From: Brachypodium distachyon
Lineage: Eukaryota; Streptophyta; Magnoliopsida; Poales; Poaceae
Reading direction: 5' to 3'
Length of the DNA: 64,000 nucleotides
Assembly: GCF_000005505.3 (NCBI RefSeq)
Contig: NC_016131.3
Coordinates: forward strand, 19,861,501-19,925,500
Below the pieces are notes generated by a model that had not been told where the DNA came from, ran no database searches, and saw only the letters and a list, made by a program, of their open reading frames with translations. Of the stretch, positions 10,609 to 22,600 are shown piece by piece; position 1 is the stretch's first letter, and each line of letters opens with the position of its first letter. A program made the position numbers and the translations under genes.

Positions 10609-10797
10609 TGTAATGATAGTTTGAATTCGTAAAGTTACCTACCTTGTTTTATAAAAACAAGGTTATAAAAGAATCAAGGGTGTGACGTGCTAATACTCCG
10701 ACTCTAAGACTAACGAAAAATCCAGGGAAGAGCAGGCCACATGTCATCCTCGGGAGCCCCGGTGGTGTTTGGGTGGAGCCATATGAGCCCACCATTT

Positions 10798-11193
10798 TTT
10801 AATTTACCTCTCAAACCGTAGGCTAAATGGGTTAAAAAAAACAATGATCTGCTTTGAAAGACATTCTGTGATTTCATGTGAAAAAATATACAGTATCAAA
10901 ATTCATGTTCAAATTTAACTGGCTTATCTAATTTGAATTTTATATCTCAAATTATTGCCCCACGTTCTAAAAAACAAATGTCCACTCATAAGCATATTTA
11001 CAATTTTCTCAGACAAAATACTTTATTTTCTGAAGAAGTCCAAAATTAATGTTCAAATGTCTCCGTTCAGCTGTGTGCGTGCTGATTTTCAGAAAATGTG
11101 TTCACGGGAGATGTAGAAGGCAAAGATATTTGGATGCATTCAATTTTGTAATTGATGCACCCATTTAGCCTACGGTTTGAGAGGTAAATTAAA
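10798..11193. mobile_element. MITE with about 35-bp terminal inverted repeats
   Basis: Left end TTTAATTTACCTCTCAAACC and right end GGTTTGAGAGGTAAATTAAA are inverted copies. The match continues inward through CGTAGGCTAAATGGG. The element is about 396 bp and non-coding. I could not read a clear target duplication. It lies 16 bases upstream of the LINE target site. Confidence 0.75.
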
Positions 11194-11218
11194 GAGGGTA
11201 AGTGGAATTTGTGACATT

Positions 11219-12978
11219 GGGGCTAAGACAGGGACCCCTCTCGCCCATGTTGTTCGTGTTGGTGACCGACATGCTCAGCCGGCTCTTCTCTAGAGCAGCC
11301 GAGATGGGCATCCTCAAGCGCCTTGCTGCTCGTACGCTTTCTACTAGTGTGTCCTTTTTATGCAGACGATGTTATCATTTTTGGCCACCCGGACCACTCC
11401 GAGCTCCTTATGGTTCGCCGTCTCCTTGCCTTTTTTGGACAGGCATCGGGATTGCGCACTAACTTTACAAAATGCTCGGTGTGCTCCATTTGTTGTACCG
11501 AGGATGTGGCTGCGGAGGCGGCTGACACGATGGGTTGTGCGTTGGCTCATTTCCCGGTAAAAAATCTCCGGATTCCATTGGCAATCCGAAAGCCTTCTGC
11601 GGAAGCATTTGGCCCCCTCATTGACAAGATCGCTGATCGCCTCCCGACTTGGAAGGCTGGCATGATGTCTAAGGCCGGTCGCCTAGTCCCGATTAAGTCG
11701 GTCTTGTCGGCCATCCCCCTTCACCAAATCCTGGTCTTAGGTCTTTACCGAAAAGTCCAAAAAAGGGTGGAGAAGATCCTACGGGTTTCCTCTGGACTGG
11801 ACGGAATGAGGCAAGGGGAGGACATTGCCACGTCAATTGGTTCAAGGTCTGCATACCACTTTGCCTCGGTGGTCTAGGAATCCCGGACTTTTCTAGGTTG
11901 GCCGTCAGCCTTCGCGTCCATTGGATGTGGCATATGAGAACCGATCTCCTCCGCCCTTGGCGTGGACTTGACTTGCAATTCTCTCATTTGGAGAGAAGTG
12001 TGTTTTTCACGTCCACCAAGATGATTATTGGCAATGGTGACTCTACTTTTTTCTGGGAGGATATATGGTTGGACGGCCGGGCCATCTCAGAGTTGGCCCC
12101 GAACCTCACGTTTCTTGTGCCAAAGTGCATCCGGAAAAAACGCATAGTCCGTGTGGCTCTTGGTGACAGATGCTGGATCCGCGACATCAGGGATCTTTGG
12201 ATCCACTTGCTCTGTGGCAGTACATCCAGATCTGGGGGAGGGTCCGCACGGTGCAATTTTCAGATGCGGCTGACACTCTTTGCTGGAGGTGGACTTGCTA
12301 TCGCAAACTCTTCCGCGGCACGACCAATATTCTTCCAAGTCTTGCTATCGCAAACTCTTCTGCGGTGGGATCGCCTCTGACACTTGGAAGCTGAACTGGA
12401 AAGTTTGGGCTCCCCCACGGGTCAAGTTTTTCATCTGGTTAGCTTGCCAGGACCGCAGCTAGACCGCAAAGAGAAGAGCACGCCATGGTTTGGCTCACGC
12501 CCCAAGATGCTTGTTGTGCGATCAGTCCATGGAGACCATAAATCATCTCCTGGTCGATTGTCCCTTCTCCCGCACTCTCTGGCATGAGGTGCTCTCTTGG
12601 ATTCGATCTACGTGTGCCCCACCGACCGTTGGCATCCCGTTCGCCGATTGGTGGCAGACATCCGTCTACTCCGCCCCTTCCACGACTAGAAAGGGCGCTG
12701 CGTCGATCATCATACTTACGGCCCAGTGGATTTGGAAGCATTGCGACGCGGCCGTCTTCGACAATGCGACTCCCAATATCGCCTCCCTCGCGGATCAGAT
12801 CAAGACTGAAGCTCGGATCTGGGCTCGGGGGAGGTTGGGCTTGGAGCGTTGCTCCCGGCGGATCCCTAGTTGTGTGGCGTTGTAATTTCGTGGTGTTGTC
12901 CTCTTGGACATGTACATAACTTTCTTTCTTAATCAATGCATCGAGATGCAAAACTTTTGTGTTTTCTCGAAAAAAAAC
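11219..12978 (+). mobile_element. 5'-truncated, frameshifted L1-type LINE (RT core and zf-RVT end)
   Basis: The element is flanked by the direct repeat TTGTGACATT (11209-11218 and 12979-12988) and ends in TCGAAAAAAAA. In order, the translated pieces are LRQGPLSPMLFVLVTDMLSR (RT palm), FYADDVIIFGHPD (RT catalytic YADD, about 11355), KAGRLVPIKSVLSAIPLHQ, then zf-RVT with WAPPRVKFFIWLACQ and CLLCDQSMETINHLLVDCPF (about 12400-12560). The pieces fall in several frames, so ORF2 is broken. ORF1, the endonuclease and the first part of RT are missing. It could not transpose on its own. Confidence 0.9.
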
Positions 12979-12988
12979 TTGTGACATT

Positions 12989-13679
12989 AAGTAGTACGGA
13001 GTAAGACCTAAAGAAATTATCCCATTATCTTGACAAAAAACGTGGGACTTAATTAAATGCAGTTAACATGGAACATAATTTCATTTGTTAGATCTACTCC
13101 GACAAATCAACATGCATGTTTTACATGTTCCTTTAAAACAAGTGCAACCTAAATTTGGTTAGAGGATGAAAGGATTGCATACTCATACAATGCATCCTTA
13201 AATTCCTTATACTCGAGATCCATGCGAGTGTGACCATGTATACAAAATGAATCTGAATTCTACAAAAGAAATTGTACAAAAAAAATACAAGTATATACTG
13301 GTGTTGTAAAAAAATAAAAACAAATACGAGTATGTACTGAGCTCGTCAACGTGCCTCCCTCCTGGCCGGGGTGCAGCAACCTTTGCACGGACGCACAGAA
13401 TCTGTACAAAAATTTGCAGACGAGTCGCCAGGCCGTGGCAAGGCAGGTATATTGCCGCAAAAGCAGCTTAGCAAATGGTCCTCGCGATCCGTTGAAACCC
13501 GCGAGCGAGCGATCGAGGCAAACAGGTCGGGGAGTGAGAGGCGCCCAGATCCAAACCCCACCTCCTCCTCTCTCCAGATCTCGCGTCCTCTCCCTCTCCT
13601 CGGAGGCTCGGATCCAACCACTCCATTCCCTGCCCTCCCTCGCTGCTCCGCGACCGGAGGAGGGAGATCTGCCGCGGCC
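12989..13679. promoter_or_regulatory. Intergenic stretch, promoter and 5' UTR of BIG5
   Basis: Bases 12990-13340 are AT-rich with nothing recognisable. From about 13350 the sequence is GC/CT-rich and reads as the promoter and leader of the next gene, ending in GCCGCGGCC just before the ATG at 13680. Long open frames on both strands here are GC-bias artefacts. Confidence 0.45.
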
Positions 13680-16600
13680 ATGGCGGGCGCCGCGGGAGGC
13701 TTCGTCACGCGGGCCTTCGAGGCCATGCTCAAGGAGTGCTCCGCCAACCGCGGAAAGTTCGCCGCCCTCCAGCAATCCATCCAGTCCTACCTCGGTGCGT
13801 CCCTCCCCGTCCCACTCGCACATTGGGAGATCCCGTAGCTGCGCGCGCGTCCGATCGGTGATCGACTAAGCTCTGTGGGTCGTGGTGCGTCTCTGTGTCG
13901 CAGATGCCATCAAGGGGGCGACGGCCCAGGAGCCGCAGCAGGTGGAGGACGGCGCCCCGGCACCCGTCACGCAGGTGCTGGCATCGGCCGGGCGCGTGCT
14001 GGAGGGGACCCAGGCCGAGCTGGTGCTGCAGCCGCTGCGCCTCGCCTTCGAGACCAAGCACATCAAGCTTGTCGAGCCCGCGCTCGACTGCCTCCATGTA
14101 ATTATCCCCTCCTTTTCCTGCTCACTGCTACCTGCTTACCTGCCCGAGGCTTGCAAACCTGGAAGTGTGTTGCATTGTCGTTGAGCACCATTGATGCAAT
14201 GAATTTTGCATGGACGTGGTGATCTTTCACTGCGCTAGCAAACCCGAATTGGTCATTCACTACAGCAGCAAAATTCCTGCGAATGGCATTGCCCTTAGCG
14301 TGCAGATGTTTAACTGACCGTTGCTCATTTTATATGTATAAAAGCATTACCACTACCCCCTGCATTTGGCCGTTTGAGCTAGTAATGTAGAGTTGTACTG
14401 CATACTGTTTTGATCAGCATACAAGTCTGACAAAATCAACTGTAACATAAATTATCACTATATATGTTGGATATTGGAGAGTAAAATCAGTGCCTGCACA
14501 AATGATTCCTTGCTGAGATGTTTTGGTTAAAAACCTTTCACTAAAATAGTACATGTAATAAAATTACAAATTTGATACGTAAACATGCGTACTTAAGTTC
14601 TATAATGTGTTCTTTTGTTAAGTTTTATTCATGTGTCAGTTTGTTTGGCTGCTATTCATATACATACAATGTAAATCAGAATATGCGTCCACCGGTGTTG
14701 CATATACATATATGGCACATACCAATTCTAAGTCCTTATGGTATCCATGTACGGACATTCCTTGTGTTTGCTTGCTACATTACGATGGGGATGCAGACAA
14801 GTCTGTGTTTTTAATTTTGGTTGTGCTGCAGTTTCTATGAATACCCAATCACTGCTCCTTTCCTGTTGCATCTAATCCTACACCAAGAATCAGTCCTCTA
14901 ATATGCTGACCACCTTTAAGTTTTGAACAACTTTTTAACCTTTCCTAATTTACGTTGCAATATTACATGAGACGTACTGGAAATGTTTTCTGATTGGGCT
15001 TTCCATTTTGATTACCAGAAACTTATTGCTTATGATCATCTAGAAGGCGATCCTGGTTTAGAAGGCGGTAAAAATTCCCCACTATTTACTGACATCCTGA
15101 ACATGGTCTGTGGTTGTGTTGATAACACCTCCTCTGACAGGTATGCATCACGTTAAGCTGACATTATGTTAGTTCACACTTATGCACAGGTACTAACTTT
15201 TGAGTAATGTATCTTGCAGTACTATTCTCCAGGTCTTGAAAGTGCTCCTCAATGCTGTTGCTTCAAACAGGTTTAGAGGTGATCTTCTAGTCTTGCTTTT
15301 TTGTACACCTCTTAAACATTGGGTTTAATAGCTAGGTTAGAAGCTAATGTGGTTGTCCAAATAACACCACTAGCCGCAATAGCAATATCTCTAGGCAAAG
15401 GTGTAGCTTATCAACTATACCCTTTCCTGAAATATGTCCTTAACTCTGATTGTACATGAAGCTTTACTTTGTGCCCATACTAATGCAAGACGTATATCTG
15501 AAGATGCACACTAGTTTGTTGATGACACATTCCCTTTGGTGAATTAAAGAAAATATGTAGAATTGTCTTTACAGAAAGCCTGTAGACAAACAATGTGGAA
15601 GTTATTAACCAATGTATCATCTTTGCATAATCAGTGAGGAGGCATAAGTATTTTTGTTTGTATCTAGCTTTTCATATCTAGGATCAGTGTGAGATGCTAC
15701 TCGTGATGCTGAGTTTGGCACTGTTTATTGGAGTGCAGTACATGGAGAACCATTGCTTGGAGTGATTAGGGTATGCTACAATATTGCCCTCAACAGGTAC
15801 TTGTTGTATTAATATTCTCTCCTTGTCTTTGCTGTATTTTTACTTCGATGCACATTTGATAATTTTACTTGTATGTCCATAGCAAGAGCCCTGTGAACCA
15901 GGCTACGTCAAAGGCCATGTTGACACAGATGATCAGCATTGTTTTCAGGCGAATGGAATCTGAGCAGGCAATCCTCCACCCCCCCCCTCCCCCTCCGAAC
16001 TTACAGTAGCATTAAAGGAGAAAATGGTTTGTTGAAGGATTTTCTTGGTGGTTATTCATTTTCTATATTTCAGGTTTCTGTACCACCCGTAAGTTCTTTA
16101 GTTAAAGATGTGCCTTCATCTACCACTGAAGTCTCAGAAAATGGTGAATTGTCCACTGATAACCAAAATGAGGAAAAAACTACTCTTGGAGATGCGTTAT
16201 CCATGAACCGGGCTTCAGAAGCATCTCCAACATCTGTCGAAGAGCTTCAGACTCTTGCAGGAGGAGCAGATATTAAGGTAGTGAAATTAGATTGTTTAAT
16301 ATTCTAATGTTTTGATCAGGACATTCTAAATAATTTGTATACCATTCGCTATCTGTAATGCACAATTTCATTTTGCAGGGGTTGGAGGCTGTTCTTGACA
16401 AGGCTGTTGAACTCGAAGATGGAAAGAAGGCGTCGGGGTTTGTTGAGCTTTAATTTGCGTTTATCACTTAATCCTATCTAGGATAATACTTTCCTTTTAT
16501 CATTCTCAGTGACATGTCGTTGCAGCAACTCACTACCTTTGTCTCCCATCCCATTCTTTTCCAGCGGAATTGACCTGGACACAATGAACATAATACAGCG

Positions 16601-19600
16601 GGACGCACTCTTACTTTTTAGGACTCTTTGTAAGGTTGGTATTTTTCTTTTGAATAGCTTTGATCATATTTCAGCCTACCCCAACTTGCTTGGGACAAAA
16701 GGCTTAGTTGTAGTAGTAGTAGTAGTAGCTTTGATCATATTTCACTAGAATATTCCCTGCAACAATGTGAAACTTGACTAGGATATCACCCTTCTAGATG
16801 AGCATGAAAGAAGAAAGTGACGAAGTTGCTACCAAGACAAGGCTGCTGTCACTTGAACTGTTGCAGGTTAGTTATATCTTGGAAGGTACTGATACCTGAT
16901 TTTGTTTCTTTAAAAGTTATCTGCTGACTCTTTTACTTGCAGGGATTGTTAGAAGGAGTCAGTGATTCGTTTACGAAAAACTTCCACTTTATTGATTCAG
17001 TTAAAGCATATCTTTCGTACGCTCTTCTCCGGGCATCTGTGTCTTCATCCCCTGTTGTCTTTCAGGTAATTTTTGTATTGATTTTCTTCTTTATAATGCA
17101 TACTCCTTTGGCATGAATATACTGATAGATTCTTCTATAATGTTAAACTCTCTTTTCTTCATTGGCAGTATGCTAGTGGAATATTTTCAGTTCTGTTGCT
17201 TCGTTTTAGGGAGAGTCTCAAGGTAAAGTTGTCATCTCCAAGAATATTTTCAGTACTGTTTGCAATATTGGATCTCTTCTGGTTGCTTGACATTTAAAAA
17301 AAAATGTATGCAGGGGGAAATTGGCGTCTTCTTTCCTTTGATTGTTTTAAGGTCTCTAGATAGCTCTGATAGTTTCCTCAGTCAGAAGACCAGTGTTCTT
17401 AGGTGATTCCTCTTTCTTTATGTAATCTCATCTTGATGCATAATGCATAAACATACATGATGTTTTATCCATTTTGTTGTGTTTGTTTTTTGCTGTTTTT
17501 GCTGAAGTGGCCCATCTTTTTGCCTATATGTATGCTATTATTTGATTGACCATTTTTGCCAATCAGGATGCTTGAAAAAGTCTGCAAAGACTCACAAATG
17601 CTTGCAGATATGTTTGTAAATTATGATTGTGACCTTGAGGGACCAAACCTTTTTGAACGCATGGTATGTACACTGAAGATTGCTTTTGCAGAACTAGCTG
17701 ATCTTCTAGTTTATTCACTTCTGAGTTATACATATTTGATTGCAAATATATCTTCTATCAGGTTAGTGCTCTCTCAAGAATTGCACATGGATCTCAAAGT
17801 GCTGATAATGCCGCTGTTGCTTCATCTCAAACAGTTTCTATAAAAGGCTCATCTCTTCAGGTTATTATTATTCTGACCACTCAAAATTTCTTCACCTTTT
17901 CTAATATGATGCTAATATCATGTAATAATCCGAATCGCAGTGTTTGGTGAGTATTTTGAAGTCATTGGTGGATTGGGAGCAAGCTCGAAGAGATTCCTCA
18001 AATCAGGGGAGCATTGTTGAATCTCATGAAGAGGATGCTTCTGCAAGGAGCTTGGCAATGGATGAGACAAAGGTCCAAGAGGATGGTCGCAATCAGTTTG
18101 AGAGGGCTAAAGCTCACAAGTCAACAATGGAGGCTGCAATCTCAGAGGTGGGAAGCTTGCTGGTTTTTTTTTGCGTCGTTTTGCAACAAAGAGGCTTTCT
18201 TTACCTCATGTTGGTTCTCAAATGCATCTACATTCTTGTAGCTACTAGTTATCCTAATTTTCTCTTGCTGTGATACTGATTGTAACAGTGCCTTGCCCCC
18301 CTTTCTGTTTTACAGTTTAATCGTAAGCCAGCAAAGGGAATTGAGTGCTTATTGTCAAATAAGTTGATTGAAAATAAGGCATCATCTGTAGCTCAGTTTC
18401 TGAAGAGCAATTCCAGCTTGGATAAGGTGATTTCAAGGAATTTAATGAGCTTGCTGCAGTTGCATTTATCGGTCAACAATGTGGCTAATCACTAACTTTC
18501 ATGAGCTATACTTTGCAGGTTATGATCGGTGAATATTTGGGACAGCATGAGGAGTTCCCCCTTGCTGTGATGCATGCCTATGTTGATTCCATGAAGTTTT
18601 CAGGGTTGAAGTTTGATGCTGCAATTCGTGAGTTCCTGAAAGGATTCCGCCTTCCTGGGGAGGCACAGAAGATTGATCGCATAATGGAAAAATTTGCTGA
18701 GCGGTATGCGTTATTAGAATCTTAATACAGTTTTCCTTTGACATTATCTACTGTGGTCCTCAAACAATTATTTGATGACTTGCAGGTACTGTGCTGATAA
18801 CCCTGGGCTTTTTAAAAATGCGGATACTGCTTATGTTCTTGCTTATGCTGTTATAATGTTAAATACTGATGCACATAATCCAATGGTGTGGCCTAAGATG
18901 TCGAAATCAGATTTCGTACGTCTGAACACTGCGAGTGATGAAGAGGAATGTGCCCCGAAGGAGCTCTTGGAGGAAATTTATGATTCTATTCTCAAGGAAG
19001 AGATAAAGATGAAAGACGATCTCCTTCATGCAGCGAAAACCAGTAAACTAAGACCTGAAATAGAAGAAAAAGGTCGACTTGTCAATATCCTCAATTTAGC
19101 TCTTCCAAGACTGAAGGCAGCAAGTGATACAAAGGCAGAAAGTGAAAAGATCATCAAGCAGACTCAAGCAGTTTTCAGAAACCAGGGACACAAGAGGGGT
19201 GTTTTTCATGTTGCACAACAGGTTGAGCTTGTTAGACCAATGCTTGAGGCTGTAGGGTGGCCTTTGCTTGCAACATTTTCTGTAACCATGGAGGAAGGTG
19301 ACAGCAAGCCTAGGGTTGTATTGTGCATGGAAGGGTTTAAGGCCGGTATCCATCTTACTCGTGTTCTTGGGATGGACACCATGCGCTTTGCTTTCTTGAC
19401 ATCCATAGTGAGGTAGGCGCATTGTGTTTTTTGTTTTTGAATATCCACTATTTATTTCTTTGTCGTATAGATCTACGAGGTTAACAGTGCACTTTGTTAA
19501 CCTTTTGCAGGTTTACATTTTTGCATGCTCCCAAGGACATGCGTGGTAAAAATGTTGAAGCAGTACGAACTCTTCTGGGTTTAGCTGACACTGATATGGC

Positions 19601-22600
19601 TGCTTTGCAAGATGCTTGGATTGCTGTTTTAGAATGTGTATCTAGACTTGAATATATCACTTCAAATCCGTCAATGGCAGCAACTGTTATGCAGGGATCA
19701 AATCAAATATCAAGGGATTCCGTAGTGCAATCACTGAAAGAGTTGTCTGGGAAACCTGCTGAACAAGTCTTCGTAAACAGTGTAAAACTACCAAGTGATT
19801 CCATTGTTGAATTTTTCGATGCTCTTTGTGGTATTTCTGCAGAAGAACTGAAACAGTCACCTGCTCGTGTCTTCAGCCTGCAAAAGCTTGTTGAAATAAG
19901 CTACTATAATATGGCCCGGATACGTTTGGTATGCTTTACCTATCACTGTTTTCATTATGCTGCCTAACTGTTCTTTCCACAATCTTCTATCATTTACTAC
20001 TTGTTGGTTTATAGTAACAAAGTGAAGAGATAAGTAAAGAGGTCTAAAATTTCTTGTTTACCATCATATGATTTTTGGTAATTTATGACTTCGCATCTCC
20101 ATTGTAGAGGATACTTCATTGAATTTGACAATCTTTTTAATTCCGTCAGAAAGACTTGCTTCTTTTAATTCCAAGAAAACTGCTATAAAATTTTATCATG
20201 CTTGAAAGGCCTGCTTATTTTTATTTATAAGAATTACTACTCCCTCCGTCCCATATTAACTGACTTTCTATTGCATGTATCTAGACACCTTTTAGACATA
20301 GATACATCCATATTTGAGCAAATTTAAGTCACTTAATATGGGACGGAGGGAGTATAACTAAATAATCTCAAGTCATTGGGAGCATTATGGTGCTGGGGAA
20401 GAGCTGGGACTGGTCGATTCAGACATTGTTTTTGTTTAGCCACATGATGTTTAGCCATTGATTGTTTGTTTTGCACTCATTAACATATTCCTCAGTACAT
20501 AATAATATAATATCGTATACGAAGTTGCGCATATGCATATGATTGGTGAGCGTTCATTGGAACTTCACTCGACTCACTGACTCATCCTAATCACCTTTTA
20601 TTATAATTTTCCTTTTTGGAGGGATTGTGAAGGGAGGTTGCTACCTAAAATTTGCGTTAAGAACACACACGTCTACAGAAATTTACAATAAAACTGGGTA
20701 CAACCAAGTTGGACCAGTAGCGCTAGGGTTTGCCATTGAATTAGAGCTAATTACTGTGGTATCGAGTGCAGACAGGTGTAGTAGTATTTATTAATATTTT
20801 GAGAAGGGTCAACGTGTTTTCCCATGCTCAAATGATCGTCCTGCCCTTGCAAGAAAACTGGGAAAAGAGGAAAGGAAAATGCACTCTGGTGATGAATTTC
20901 ATCGAAAGCTTGATGTACAGGGTTATCCTTTTACTGTCCAGCTACATTAGTGACCTTGGGAACAGTCTAGGGCTTGGCGAGAAGGAGTGATGTGCCACAT
21001 CATGGTTCACATTGCCAAGTGCTCTTGCCAGTGTATTCCACCACACATGCACACGGTAATGACATGCAGTGGCGGAGCTGGCAGTGAATGGTGTGTGGTG
21101 GAGCACGGCCTCTCGAAGAAGGGAGGTGGGGACGGGAGAGAGAAATGGTGGACTTTGAAAGAAAGGGTAGGGGCAACTTTGGGACCTTCAATAAGAAAAC
21201 ATTCATGGCTTATGCACGCATGGTACCATAGCAATTATAGCGTATTGGATAGCAGAAAGGCCCAACTTTGCATATTAGTAGTATTGGTACATATGCATTT
21301 CTTAAATAGAAAGGGGTGGATGTGGGGCACCCAGGAGGAAAAACCAAATATTTTTTTTCTCTACTGGTCAAGAATTATTGCCACACGTTGAAGTTGCACA
21401 TCAGCACAGTGGCATGTAGCACTGGAACAATATAACATCAGCTTGACAAGGCTTGCATGCACCAAAGCTTTACAAAAAGTGGGGAAAATCAGGATATGCT
21501 ATTTTACTCCAATATGTCTGTACGACTATGCCTGTTGCTGTTTGAGCTATTGTGTTGGCCTGCTTGTGTCCAGACAGCAGTCTTCACCTGTTAGAAGTGT
21601 CAGTATACACATCATCAGGGATCTTTTTATTGTTAGGAGTTGTCTCTTGAATCCTTGACAGAAAAAATCTAGCTGTTGTTTGTCATGCCATGAAAATACA
21701 GTATGTCATTGTGGCTAATTACTTTTCGTTTATATCTTTACGTGTAGGTGTGGGCCAGAATATGGTCTGTGTTATCTCAGCATTTTATTGCTGCTGGGAG
21801 TCACCATGAGGAGAAAGTTGCTATGTATGCCATTGACTCACTGAGGCAGCTTGGTATGAAGTACTTGGAGCGTGCAGAACTGAATAAATTCACATTTCAG
21901 AATGACATACTGAAGCCTTTTGTTATTTTAATGAGGAATAGCCGCAGCGAAAAAATTCGTGGTCTAATTGTTGATTGCATTGTTCAGGTATGCCTTTATA
22001 CATAAAATTTGACAAATCAATGAAATCTGATGATCTGAGGTTTTTATATCAAATGATGTTCCAAGTAAAAATTTCCTGTATGAATGAGCAGTTGATCAAG
22101 TCAAAAGTTGGTAGCATAAAGTCAGGTTGGCGGTGTGTGTTCATGATATTCACTGCAGCAGCTGATGATGAGAATGAATATATTGTTGAAAGTGCTTTCG
22201 AAAACGTAGAACAAGGTAACTTGAAAAATAACCTGCACAACTGGCATGATAACTTTTATCCCCCAACTTTTGTTCTGACAATATTGAAAATTTCATTCTT
22301 GACTAAAATTTTGAACTGAATGCATTTGTGTGGCAGTTATCTTGGAACATTTTGATCAAGTTGTTGGCGATTGTTTCATGGACTGTGTTAACTGTCTTAT
22401 TGGTTTTGCCAATAACAAATGCACTCCTCGAATTAGTTTGAAGGCTATTGCTCTCCTACGAATATGTGAAGATCGTTTGGCAGAGGTTGGGATAAATGAA
22501 CATCCTTTTCTGGATATAAACTTTTTTGCAACTCTTTTGTGTTAATATCTGTAGTTCTATTGCTCTCTTATACTTGGAATGCCTTATTTCTTCCTCATTC

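Noticed and set aside
13351..13869. Open frames overlapping the first BIG5 exon
   Set aside because: GC-rich leader and exon shadow frames; the [20 protein letters not shown] frame is the family-conserved one.
20987..21391. 134-codon frame in the large BIG5 intron
   Set aside because: Within an intron whose flanking exons are fixed by family conservation; no domain recognised.
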